DNA from: CAYYAQ01 sp964469555
Lineage (GTDB): Bacteria > Planctomycetota > UBA1135 > UBA2386
Direction of reading: 5' to 3'
Length of the DNA: 48,015 nt
Assembly: GCA_964469555.1 (NCBI GenBank)
Contig: CAYYAQ010000020.1
Span: 1-48,015, forward strand
Part shown: positions 9,010 through 16,715 of the stretch, in pieces
Position numbering within the stretch: the stretch's first letter is position 1
Layout: the number at the start of each line of letters is the position of its first letter
Translations under genes and position numbers: made by a program
Notes under the pieces: generated by a model
Seen by the model: the letters and a program-made list of their open reading frames with translations, nothing else
The model's database searches: none
Told to the model about the DNA's origin: nothing

Positions 9010-9969
9010 ATGAGCAATGACATCCTCGTTGTCGCGGAGCACCTGAAGGGTGCCATCTCCGATGTGACGTTCGAACTCCTCGGCAAGGGTCGCGAATTGG
9101 CGACCGCTACCGGTGGGTCGTTGCATATCGCGCTGCTCAGTTCCGGCCTCTCGAGCGATGGGCTTGGCGCAGCGGACAAGGTGATTCGCGTCGACCACGA
9201 TCGGCTCGGGGAGTTCAACCCCGAGGCCTACATCGTTGCGTTGGCGGCGGTCGTCGAACAGTCATCCCCGCGTCTGACGCTGATCGCAAATACGTCGATG
9301 GGCATGGACCTCGCGGCGGCGCTCTCGGTCAGGCAGAACATCCCGTTCGTGGCATATGCACTCGACGTGTCGATCGACGGCGATAGCGTGGTCGCGACGA
9401 GTCAGCTCTACGGCGGCAAGGTATACGCCGAGTCGGTGATCGCGGGCGACGCGGGCATCGTCAGTGTCCTCGCTGGCTCGTTCCCGGCGGATGCTGGCAG
9501 GAAGGAAGGCGCACCGTCCGAGGAATCGCTGGATGCGCCCGAAGCAATCGGCGACGGCAGGGTCGTGTTCAAGGGGCTCGTCGAACCCGAAGGCGGCGAC
9601 GTCGACATCACGCAACACGAGTCCCTCGTCGCGATCGGTCGCGGCATCCAGAGCGAGGACAACCTGCCCCTCGTCGAGGCGCTCGCGAAGGCGCTCGGTG
9701 GTGCGGTGTGCTCATCGCGACCCATCGTCGACAGCAAGTGGTTGCCGAAGACGCGTCAGGTGGGCAAGTCCGGTCTGAAGGTCAAGCCCAAGATCTACCT
9801 CGCGCTCGGCATCAGCGGCGCGCCCGAGCACATCGAGGGCATGAAGGACGCTGAGTTGATCATCGCGGTGAACAGCGACGAGACGGCGCCGATCTTCGAA
9901 CACGCGCACTACGGTACGACCGAAGACTTCTTCGATATCGTGCCGGCGTTGACCGCGAAGCTCTCCTAG
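9010..9969 (+). CDS. etfA: Electron transfer flavoprotein subunit alpha
   Basis: The protein has 319 residues, standard for EtfA/FixB. The C-terminal FAD domain is classical: SSRPIVDSKWLPKTRQVGKS, then ALGISGAPEHIEGM and IAVNSDETAPIFEHAHYGT. The N-terminal Rossmann-like domain (ILVVAEHLKG) is also normal. It accepts electrons from acyl-CoA or other dehydrogenases with EtfB, and in this operon probably passes them to the membrane Fe-S protein that starts 6 bases downstream. Start ATG at 9010 is supported by the upstream AGGAG. Confidence 0.95.
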   Translation: MSNDILVVAEHLKGAISDVTFELLGKGRELATATGGSLHIALLSSGLSSDGLGAADKVIRVDHDRLGEFNPEAYIVALAAVVEQSSPRLTLIANTSMGMDLAAALSVRQNIPFVAYALDVSIDGDSVVATSQLYGGKVYAESVIAGDAGIVSVLAGSFPADAGRKEGAPSEESLDAPEAIGDGRVVFKGLVEPEGGDVDITQHESLVAIGRGIQSEDNLPLVEALAKALGGAVCSSRPIVDSKWLPKTRQVGKSGLKVKPKIYLALGISGAPEHIEGMKDAELIIAVNSDETAPIFEHAHYGTTEDFFDIVPALTAKLS

Positions 9970-9974
9970 GCAAC

Positions 9975-12119
9975 GTGTTCGCACAGGAACAGGCCCCCAC
10001 GCGCGAAATCTTCCTGCATCTCCCTCCGTGGGCGCAGATCGTGTTCTACGTGCTCGGCGGTCTCGCCTGCCTGAGCTTCGTTTACGGGTTCTGGCGCCGG
10101 TACAAGAAGTACCGCCGCGGTCGCGCCGAGAACCGATTCGACAACCTCGGCAAGCGCATCGGGCGCGCGATGGTCACGATCCTCAGCAATCGAGATGTCC
10201 GCAAGGGCGAACGATTCGGTGGTTTCGCCCACAACCTGATCATGTGGGGGTTCATCGTCTTGTTCCTTGGGACGTGCATCGTCGCGCTCGATCACGATGT
10301 GCTCAGCTGGTTCGGCGTCAAGATCCTAAAGGGCAGCTTCTACCTGCGGTTCTCGGCGACGCTCGACATCTTCGGCGTGTTGTTCATCATCGGCCTCGTG
10401 CTGATGATCGTGCGTCGCATGGCCTTGAAGCCCAAGGCGCTCGACTACGAACGGGCCGACGACCAGGAGGGCAAGGTCGATCGCTCGGGCTTCGTGACGG
10501 ACGACATGATCTTCGTCTGGCTGTTGCTCTTCATCGCGCTGTCAGGCTACGTCGTCGAGGCGTTTCGCATCGGTCAGACGATGCCTGACTTCGAGAAGTG
10601 GTCGCCCGTCGGCTACGGACTGGCCTCGATGTTCTCGGGCACCGGAGCGGACGCGATGTCCGACATGCACCTTTGGTCGTGGTGGATCCACGGCGTATCG
10701 GTGCTGTTCCTTGTCGCGTACATGCCGTTCTCCAAGATGATGCACATCGTGACGGACACGGCCAATCTGGTGTTCGTCGACGAGAACGCGGGGCGGACGC
10801 TGCCTCCGCCGCCACCGGGCGAACTTGCCCAAGGCGGCAAGACCACCGTGCCGAAGATGGGTTACTCGCGCATCGCGGACTTCACCTGGAAGGAGTTGCT
10901 CGACTTCGACGCGTGCACGAAGTGCGGACGCTGCCACGTGGCGTGTCCGGCGACCGCGGCAGGCACGACCCTTTCGCCTCGGGATCTCATCCTCGACCTG
11001 CGGACGTTTGCGAACGAGTCGTTCGGCACGCCCGAGTTCCTGAAACAGAAGTTTGCTACGGGATCCAAGTGGCCATCAGGGAACGGAGCAGAAACAGACG
11101 TCGCCGAAGATGTTATCCGACCGGAGACACTCTGGAGCTGCACGACATGCCTTGCGTGCGTCGAGGCTTGCCCCGTCGGCATCGAGCACCTGACGAGCAT
11201 CGTGCAGATGCGCCGGCATCTCGTCGACACGGGTTCGATGGACGACAACCTGCAAGGCGCGTTGATGAGCCTGGGCGACTACGGCAATTCGTTCGGCGAG
11301 TCTCCGAAGAAGCGCGCGAAGTGGACGAAGAAGCTGTCGTTCAAGATCAAGGATGCCCGCAAGGCACCGGTCGAGTACCTGTGGTTCGTCGGCGACTACG
11401 CTTCGTACGATCCGCGGATCCAGGCGCTATCACAGAAGGTCGCCGGGGTGTTGCACGACGCGGGTGTCGACTTCGGAATTCTGCATGACGGAGAGCGGAA
11501 CGCAGGAAATGACGTCCGCCGCGTCGGCGAGGAAGGCCTGTTCGAGATGCTGGCGGAGGAGAACGTTGCCGCCCTCGAGAAGGCGGAGTTCAAGGAGATC
11601 TTCACTACTGATCCGCACACACTCAACGCGCTTCGCAACGAGTATCCCGCGCTCGGCGCGACGTACACGGTGCATCACTACTCCGGCCTTCTCACGAAGC
11701 TGATCGCCGAAGGCAAGCTGCACTTCCCCAACAAGATCGGTCACCGCGTGACCTACCACGATCCGTGCTATCTGGCGCGCTACAACCGGGAGATCGACGC
11801 GCCGCGGCATGTGATGCGCGCGATCGGCGTGGAGCTGCTGGACATGCCCCGCTGCGGCACGAACACGTTCTGTTGCGGGGCCGGCGGCGGTCGCATCTGG
11901 ATGGACACGTCCAACGAGACGAAGCGCGCCAGCGAGCAGCGTATCGAAGAAGCTCTCGGGCTCGGCGACATCCGCTACTTCGTCACCGCGTGCCCGAAGG
12001 ACTACGCGATGTACACCGATGCCGTGAAGAGCCTCGGCAAGTCTGATGCGATCGAGGTCGTGGACCTGATCGAATTGGTCGTCGAGGCTTTGGGCGAGCC
12101 CGCTGCGTCAGCTCACTAG
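9975..12119 (+). CDS. Membrane Fe-S oxidoreductase, EMO type (ETF:menaquinone oxidoreductase)
   Basis: The protein has 714 residues. Residues 1-260 form a NarI/DsrM-like membrane domain with about five helices (near 19-40, 86-106, 129-147, 177-197, 237-257) and candidate haem-b ligands H86, H239 and H257. Two ferredoxin motifs follow: C314-x2-C317-x2-C320-x3-C324 and C389-x2-C392-x2-C395-x3-C399. The C-terminal HdrD-like part has one good CCG motif (C598, C627, C633-C634); the first CCG site has lost its cysteines (RNAGND, about 508-513). This layout and the place right after etfBA match the proposed EMO proteins that move electrons between ETF and menaquinone. GTG at 9975 is the start with the shortest spacing after etfA. 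The function is inferred from layout and family knowledge. Confidence 0.88.
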   Translation: MFAQEQAPTREIFLHLPPWAQIVFYVLGGLACLSFVYGFWRRYKKYRRGRAENRFDNLGKRIGRAMVTILSNRDVRKGERFGGFAHNLIMWGFIVLFLGTCIVALDHDVLSWFGVKILKGSFYLRFSATLDIFGVLFIIGLVLMIVRRMALKPKALDYERADDQEGKVDRSGFVTDDMIFVWLLLFIALSGYVVEAFRIGQTMPDFEKWSPVGYGLASMFSGTGADAMSDMHLWSWWIHGVSVLFLVAYMPFSKMMHIVTDTANLVFVDENAGRTLPPPPPGELAQGGKTTVPKMGYSRIADFTWKELLDFDACTKCGRCHVACPATAAGTTLSPRDLILDLRTFANESFGTPEFLKQKFATGSKWPSGNGAETDVAEDVIRPETLWSCTTCLACVEACPVGIEHLTSIVQMRRHLVDTGSMDDNLQGALMSLGDYGNSFGESPKKRAKWTKKLSFKIKDARKAPVEYLWFVGDYASYDPRIQALSQKVAGVLHDAGVDFGILHDGERNAGNDVRRVGEEGLFEMLAEENVAALEKAEFKEIFTTDPHTLNALRNEYPALGATYTVHHYSGLLTKLIAEGKLHFPNKIGHRVTYHDPCYLARYNREIDAPRHVMRAIGVELLDMPRCGTNTFCCGAGGGRIWMDTSNETKRASEQRIEEALGLGDIRYFVTACPKDYAMYTDAVKSLGKSDAIEVVDLIELVVEALGEPAASAH

Positions 12120-12304
12120 CGAGCGACCGAGAAATCGGCGTTCTCAATGACGCAGCCTGCACACCCTGTCCCCTCTTTCAGGGCGCGAGCGAGATCGATT
12201 TCCTCACGGTCCATGGCGTCGATCGGAGTCACTCGTTTCGTCGGTTCGCGGGTCCTGGGCGGCGACGGTTGCCATGGTGACGAGGATCGCGAACGGGGCG
12301 CTGT

Positions 12305-12865
12305 TCATGCAGTTGTGTCGGAGGGTTCGGGCGGCGGCACGCCTTGATCGCGCCACAGCTTGTACGTCCGGTCCCACATTACCGTCGAGACCGCGGTCGC
12401 CAGGTTCAGGCTGTGGAACGCGGGGATTTCCACGATCACATCGCAAAGCGCAGCTGTCGGTTCCTGCAGTTTTCCATCCTCTGGACCGAACACGTAGACG
12501 ATGCGGTCGCCGTGATCCGCCGCCCGGTGGGCGAACTCCAGCAGGGACTTCGCCCCGTCCGCGATCTCCACGCCGACGACCCTTGCCCCTGCGGACGCGA
12601 AGACCTCCACTGCCCGATCACACCACACGAGGTCGACCCGCCCGAAACCCCGCATCCGCTCCTCCGGCGGAAGCCGTGTCTTGCGCCGGTGACCCATGTC
12701 CTGCGCGACACGATTGCCCGTGCACCAGACCTGGGGAGCACCGAAGCACGCCGCGAGTCGGTGCACGTTGACGACGTTCGCGCTGAACTTCGGGTTGACG
12801 AGGATGATGCCCGGGAATCCGAGCTCAGGAAGCGGTTCGCCGTCTTCGATGTGGATGATGGCCAT
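12305..12865 (-). CDS. SpoU/TrmH-family RNA 2'-O-methyltransferase
   Basis: The protein has 186 residues. It shows the SPOUT signatures: an early Asn strand (IILVNPKFSANVVNVHRLA), YVFGPEDGKL (about residues 127-136), and the final knot motif FHSLNLATAVSTVMWDR (about 153-169). Members methylate ribose in tRNA or rRNA using SAM; the exact target is not readable here. The small size fits a catalytic domain without an added RNA-binding domain. It lies downstream of the DUF6807 gene and a DinB remnant on the same strand and may share their transcript. The 185 bases between this gene's end and the convergent membrane oxidoreductase hold no feature I can support. Confidence 0.85.
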   Translation of the reverse strand: MAIIHIEDGEPLPELGFPGIILVNPKFSANVVNVHRLAACFGAPQVWCTGNRVAQDMGHRRKTRLPPEERMRGFGRVDLVWCDRAVEVFASAGARVVGVEIADGAKSLLEFAHRAADHGDRIVYVFGPEDGKLQEPTAALCDVIVEIPAFHSLNLATAVSTVMWDRTYKLWRDQGVPPPEPSDTTA

Positions 12866-12963
12866 GCCGCTGCGTCAGGCGATGTTCGGGAACCCGATGT
12901 GCTCCGGCGGCACGCGCTCCGTCAGCCACCCGCAAATCTCGGAGAGATAGAACACAACGTCGT

Positions 12964-13197
12964 CTATTCTGGCGGAGCCCGGAGGATCTCGGGGTCGTTG
13001 ATCGTCGCGATGTCGTTGACGCGCTTGAAGATGTTGCGACGCTCGACGTCGACGACGTGCGCCAGCACTTCGCGAATGGACCAGCGGTCCGCCGTCGACT
13101 TCCAGATCATCGCGTCGGGATCCATCCCATCGAGCCACCCGCGGAGAATCGTCGGGGTGTGGGCCAGTGTCCGGAACTGCGGGGTCGTGATTGTCAC
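12964..13197 (-). pseudogene. Truncated DinB-superfamily protein
   Basis: GTG at 13197 overlaps the DUF6807 stop (GTGA) and encodes 77 residues with the N-terminal DinB pattern: an LRGWLDGMDP segment, RWSIREVLAHVVDVE and a following helix with NDIATI. DinB-like four-helix proteins are usually about 150-170 residues, with metal-binding His at the ends of helices; here only the first half remains and the frame closes at 12964. The sequence from about 12970 to 12875 encodes, in another frame, a short tail ending in CGWLTERVPPEHIGFPNIA, which may be the end of a different lost gene or the frameshifted end of this one. DinB homology is recognisable; function is probably lost. Confidence 0.6.
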
Positions 13198-14222
13198 CTG
13201 TTCTTCCTGGGCCGGTCCTTCCCGCTGGCCTGTTTCTTGACCTTCGGTTCCTGCACCGGGCCCAAAATCGCGAACTTCTCGTACTGCGCCGCGACCTTCG
13301 CGTCTTCGGTCGTTCCGGCGTGGAAGTAGAACCGGTAGCGCAGCCGCATGGCTCGTCCCGCCTTCAACTTCATCTCGCCGGTTCTTTTCGGCGCGCGTTC
13401 GAAGTGATGGATGCCCCACGGATTCGCCGCGACGAGTCCGTAGTCGCGGGCGTGCCAGCGACACGGGTGTCCGTAGTTGTCGGGATGATCGAAGATCGCG
13501 ACGCCGACGGTCTTGCCCTCGACCGGTCCGTAGTAGTCGACCCACTTCGCGCGCTTGCCCCAGGCCTTCTTGTCCTTGACACCCTCCGAATTGCGGATGT
13601 GGCCCTTCGCCGCCTTGCCCTTCAGCCGTAGCGACGGAGTTACGCGCATGGCCATCGAGCCCTCCTTCGTGTCCCCGAACACGACGTCCCCGTCCGACGC
13701 CTGGAGGATGATCTCGTAGTCGATGAATCGCCCCTCCGGCTGCGCGTGAAACGCGATCGTCCGCTTGTCGCGGCAGATGCGTTTGTCGTCGACCATGTAG
13801 TCGTTCCTGGAGATGATGATCACGACGTTGTCGCCCTGGCTCGCGGAGGTCTTGGCCTGGACGATGCGTCCCTTGCCGGCCCAGAAGTCGTGCCCGTTGA
13901 TCTCGCCGTGCGTGAACCAGAGCGAGCGATGGTGCTTGTGGTCCGCCGCCTCGGCCTTCACGCCCTTCTTCATCGGGAAGTTCCGCGTCATCGCGACGCC
14001 GTGGGCGCCGTGCACCGGATAGAGAATGGGGTTCGCCCAGCCTTCGTACACGTACTCGGTGAAGAGCTTGCCATCGATCTCAATGCGTGACTTTCCCTTC
14101 AGGTGCTTGATCGTCACCTTGGGGAGGTTCTTCGGAGTGGTTGGTGTCGGGAGTTGCGCGCCGACGAAGCTGGTCGATGAGAGGATAGCGCCGCAGGCGG
14201 CGACGAGGTTCGAGCGCTTCAT
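13194..14222 (-). CDS. DUF6807 (PmoA-like) secreted protein
   Basis: The protein has 342 residues from the ATG at 14222, which directly precedes a signal peptide (MKRSNLVAACGAIL...). Two earlier in-frame ATGs exist but add a hydrophilic leader. The family motif is clear: DHKHHRSLWFTHGEINGHDFW (about residues 95-115), then FHAQPEGRFIDYEI and DHPDNYGHPCRWHARDYGL. The family, sometimes named PmoA-like although unrelated to methane monooxygenase catalysis, is common and often multiplied in Planctomycetota, near sugar-oxidising genes. The C-terminus is rich in Lys and Arg. The biochemical role of the family is not known. It is the first gene of a reverse-strand unit with the DinB remnant and the SPOUT methyltransferase. 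Confidence 0.85.
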   Translation of the reverse strand: MKRSNLVAACGAILSSTSFVGAQLPTPTTPKNLPKVTIKHLKGKSRIEIDGKLFTEYVYEGWANPILYPVHGAHGVAMTRNFPMKKGVKAEAADHKHHRSLWFTHGEINGHDFWAGKGRIVQAKTSASQGDNVVIIISRNDYMVDDKRICRDKRTIAFHAQPEGRFIDYEIILQASDGDVVFGDTKEGSMAMRVTPSLRLKGKAAKGHIRNSEGVKDKKAWGKRAKWVDYYGPVEGKTVGVAIFDHPDNYGHPCRWHARDYGLVAANPWGIHHFERAPKRTGEMKLKAGRAMRLRYRFYFHAGTTEDAKVAAQYEKFAILGPVQEPKVKKQASGKDRPRKNR

Positions 14223-14434
14223 CCGCGCGATCATCGACCGCGGCGCAGCATTCGTCAAACCGATAGGGAATGAATCAGCTCGCCGACGCGACGCCGCTCG
14301 AGTTGCGTTTGTGTGCCTCGCCGCATCCAGAGCAGGGTCGCTTGGACGGTGTCCGAGGCGGCTTTCTTCTCAACCACGAATCTGAGACATCCGGTGCCCT
14401 TGCTGCGGGAGATCGCGGTGCGGATACTGCGTGC

Positions 14435-15889
14435 GTGAACGTGTCCCCGAACGAGACGATTCGCGCGGTGGGCGCGCTATTGATCCTGAGCGTGGCTCCG
14501 GCGCAGGAAGTCCAGGAGCGGGCGTTCGTGGAGATGACGACGGATCAAGCCGCGTATTTCGTCGGACAGGCGATCCGCGTGCGAATCAAGTTCGGGATCG
14601 AGCGCGGGTTCCTGGAGAAGAACGTGCTGCAGATGTTCCAGGGCGATGTGGCGGTGCCCGCGCAGCTGCTGGTCCCGTGGTGGAACAAGCTGCCGGGCGC
14701 GGTGGCGGGGATCGATCCCGAGTCCATCGGTGTCACGTTCGTTCTCAATGGCCAGGTCGGTCACGCCCGCAAGACACAGGAACAACGTGCCGGCGGCGAG
14801 CAGTTCACGGTGCTCGAAATCCAGCGGACGTTTCGGGCGGAGCGCGTCGGCGCGCTCCTGCTTCCCTCACCTGAGTTGCGGTTCGGATACGCGACGAAGT
14901 TCCGCGAGGACTTCGTGAATGGCCGGGTCGCCGAGGACAGCACGAATGCAACGGTCCTGGGGAAGGCGATCGAATCGACGATCCAGCCTGTTCCCAACGA
15001 CGACCGACCGGCGGCGTTCACCGGTGGCGTCGGGAGTTTCACGTTGAAAGGAGATGTCTCACCCCGCGAGGTGACCGTGGGGGAGAGTGTGAAGCTCGTG
15101 CTGAGGATCGAGGGTGATGGCAACCTGGCGACGCTGGGCGTGCCGAAGCTCGAGAGCCTCTCGGCGTTCCACATCCGCGGCAAGACCGATGACAAGGGCA
15201 CGAAGCGGCGCACGATCACGTACGATCTGATGGTCATTCGCGAAGTGGCGGCGATGCAGAGGATCCCGTTCGCGTTCTTCGATCCGAAGGGCAAGCCTCG
15301 GTTCCGAACGGTGTACACCGACGCGATTCCACTGGACGTGAAACCGCTTCCGGAGGGCCAGACTCTCGACCTCGCGGGTGCGAGGACCGTGCCGACCGTC
15401 GCGGGCCAGAACGACATCTTCGACATCAAGCTGAGTGCAGCCAGACCGGGTTTGGAACTCGGTGGTGGGATGTCTCGCGTGTTGCTGCTTGTCTTGCTCG
15501 TGGCTTCATGGTTGGCCGCGTTTGGCTTGCGCTCGTGGCTGCGCGTGCGTCGCAGCCACAGGGAACCGCACCGGGTTCGGGAGCGCGGTGCGGCGGCGAC
15601 GTATCGATCGAAGGTCGATGAGTCCGGCGAAGACGCCGCCGACGCGCTCGCCGAGTACATCGCCGCGCGGCTCCACGTTTCGGCCTCGGCGGTGATCGGC
15701 ACGGATCTTCCCGCGCAACTCGACGCCGCTGGCGTCTCGGAAGCGCTCGCGTCGCAGACCGCGAAGGTACTCGAAGATCTGGTCGCCTCTCGCTACGGCG
15801 GGAGCACGCCGACCGGTGGACCTGAGGCTGCCAGGGCATTAGTTGAAGCACTCGAGGCGGAGTTCGAGTCCCTGCGACGGCAGAGATGA
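14435..15889 (+). CDS. BatD-like membrane protein
   Basis: About 484 residues from GTG at 14435, which gives a short signal sequence (residues about 6-25, ending PAQE). The open frame extends 55 codons upstream with no signal character, so the later start is preferred; no strong ribosome site decides it. The N-terminal FVEMTTDQAAYFVGQAIRV and the middle FTLKGDVSPREVTVGESVKL are the paired Ig-like domains of BatD (oxygen-tolerance protein). One transmembrane helix follows at about residues 347-367, then a cytoplasmic Arg-rich helical tail. BatD normally occurs with moxR, batA, batB and batC; none are beside it here, so it is an orphan. Role in stress tolerance or periplasmic redox is family knowledge only. 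Confidence 0.78.
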   Translation: MNVSPNETIRAVGALLILSVAPAQEVQERAFVEMTTDQAAYFVGQAIRVRIKFGIERGFLEKNVLQMFQGDVAVPAQLLVPWWNKLPGAVAGIDPESIGVTFVLNGQVGHARKTQEQRAGGEQFTVLEIQRTFRAERVGALLLPSPELRFGYATKFREDFVNGRVAEDSTNATVLGKAIESTIQPVPNDDRPAAFTGGVGSFTLKGDVSPREVTVGESVKLVLRIEGDGNLATLGVPKLESLSAFHIRGKTDDKGTKRRTITYDLMVIREVAAMQRIPFAFFDPKGKPRFRTVYTDAIPLDVKPLPEGQTLDLAGARTVPTVAGQNDIFDIKLSAARPGLELGGGMSRVLLLVLLVASWLAAFGLRSWLRVRRSHREPHRVRERGAAATYRSKVDESGEDAADALAEYIAARLHVSASAVIGTDLPAQLDAAGVSEALASQTAKVLEDLVASRYGGSTPTGGPEAARALVEALEAEFESLRRQR

Positions 15890-15912
15890 GTCTGTTGCGA
15901 CGCCAAAAAAAT

Positions 15913-15942
15913 GGGCCGACCGATCCGAAGGCCGGTCGGTCC
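15913..15942 (-). terminator. Rho-independent terminator (minus strand)
   Basis: A 10-bp stem (GGGCCGACCG paired with CGGTCGGTCC, one G-T pair) with a 10-base loop. On the minus strand the stem is followed by CA and a run of seven T (15905-15911), a textbook terminator. No annotated minus-strand gene leads into it directly, so it may end a small RNA transcribed leftward from about 16045. Confidence 0.5.
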
Positions 15943-15948
15943 AGGGTC

Positions 15949-16016
15949 ACGACTCTTCGAGCGGTACGTCCCGGTACCGTTCGCTGTGTACGGACCTGTC
16001 CTATGCAGGTAGTCGT
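15949..16016 (-). ncRNA. Possible structured RNA, two hairpins inside a closing stem
   Basis: Pairing seen by eye: closing stem ACGACT (15949-15954) with AGTCGT (16011-16016); inner hairpin 15958-15967 with 15974-15983 (10 bp, 6-base loop, one G-T); inner hairpin 15994-15998 with 16006-16010 (5 bp, 7-base loop) stacked on the closing stem. A terminator on the minus strand follows at 15913-15942 and another precedes it at 16049-16078, so a leftward transcript of about 140 bases is plausible. It does not match tRNA or any riboswitch I know. An alternative is chance pairing in GC-rich DNA. Confidence 0.25.
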
Positions 16017-16048
16017 GGGTTTCGTCTCGACGCGCGTTGGCCAAACAA

Positions 16049-16078
16049 AAAGGCCCGGGATGGTCATCCCGGGCCTTT
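16049..16078 (-). terminator. Strong bidirectional terminator hairpin
   Basis: A perfect 13-bp stem (AAAGGCCCGGGAT with ATCCCGGGCCTTT) around the 4-base loop GGTC. On the minus strand it continues into TTTTTGTTTGG, on the + strand into only TTTC, so leftward termination is favoured. It lies 15 bases beyond the stop of the small minus-strand frame at 16094-16306. Confidence 0.6.
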
Positions 16079-16093
16079 CACGATTGGTTCAGG

Positions 16094-16306
16094 TCACCGG
16101 AATGTTCTAGGCGGTTGCTCACCGTCATGCGAGATGATGCGTTCGTCACAACCGGGCGACAGCGTCTCCTTGGCGACGGCGAGCATGACCGCTCGCAGAT
16201 CGCGGGCGAATGATCGCGCGGTATTCCCGCCGACCGACCATGTACGCGCGTATCCACAAAGCGGTATCCGCCACGCGTCTAGCTTGTGTTTGGTGTTGCG
16301 TTGCAT
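16094..16306 (-). CDS. Possible small protein between two terminators
   Basis: A 70-codon open frame on the minus strand with no recognised family. The later two thirds (TWSVGGNTARSFARDL and AVMLAVAKETLSPG) use GC-ending codons like the neighbouring genes. Support is positional: it is flanked by hairpin terminators at 16349-16372 upstream and 16049-16078 downstream, both better suited to minus-strand transcription. No clear ribosome site is seen and the first ten codons are of weaker coding character. It could be a gene remnant or a non-coding transcript. Confidence 0.25.
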   Translation of the reverse strand: MQRNTKHKLDAWRIPLCGYARTWSVGGNTARSFARDLRAVMLAVAKETLSPGCDERIISHDGEQPPRTFR

Positions 16307-16348
16307 CGCTGAAAATTCGTTACTCTGTAACAGCGCCTAGACCAAAAC

Positions 16349-16372
16349 GGCCAAGGATCGCGATCCTGGGCC
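16349..16372 (-). terminator. Terminator-like palindrome
   Basis: GGCC and GGCC arms enclose the palindrome AGGATCGCGATCCT with one A/G mismatch. On the minus strand it is followed by GTTTTGG; on the + strand by TTTC. Sequence and flanks resemble the hairpin at 16049-16078 (both begin AAA-x-GGCC and end GGGCCTTTC), so they may be copies of a lineage-specific terminator. Confidence 0.4.
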
Positions 16373-16613
16373 TTTCTAGGGGGTTTCCCAGGATCTCAGG
16401 GTTCGAGCCTCGCCGCTTGCCTGTGACCGATAAACAGCCTGGCGACGACGCTCGAGATCGCGTTGGAATCGTCACGACGACAGCCGCGTACCGATAGCCC
16501 GCGCCACTCGGTGGTGGGTGTTTGCCTTATCAGTTTGTGCGTGCGTGTCATCATGCGCCTTGCTCGTATAGCACAGTATCGGTCGACCTGTCGTTCGAGT
16601 TCAGGAGTTTCTC

Positions 16614-16626
16614 ATGNNNNNNNNNN
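16614..16626 (+). other. Scaffold gap directly after a good start codon
   Basis: Ten N (16617-16626) follow exactly after ATG (16614-16616), which has AGGAG about 7 bases upstream. A + strand gene therefore probably starts here and is lost in the gap. The 89 bases after the gap, before the next gene at 16716, do not show a clear continuation. The stretch 16373-16613 holds nothing else that I can support. Confidence 0.6.
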
Positions 16627-16715
16627 CGTCACATCAACACTGGACAGTGATTTTCAAAGCGTTCGACGAGGACTGACCCCCACGCCTGACGTTGGATTCG
16701 CTAAGATCACGATCA

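Noticed and set aside
12147..12347. 66-codon frame after the membrane oxidoreductase
   Set aside because: Arg/Ser-rich, no homology, no ribosome site, and it overlaps the end of the methyltransferase gene.
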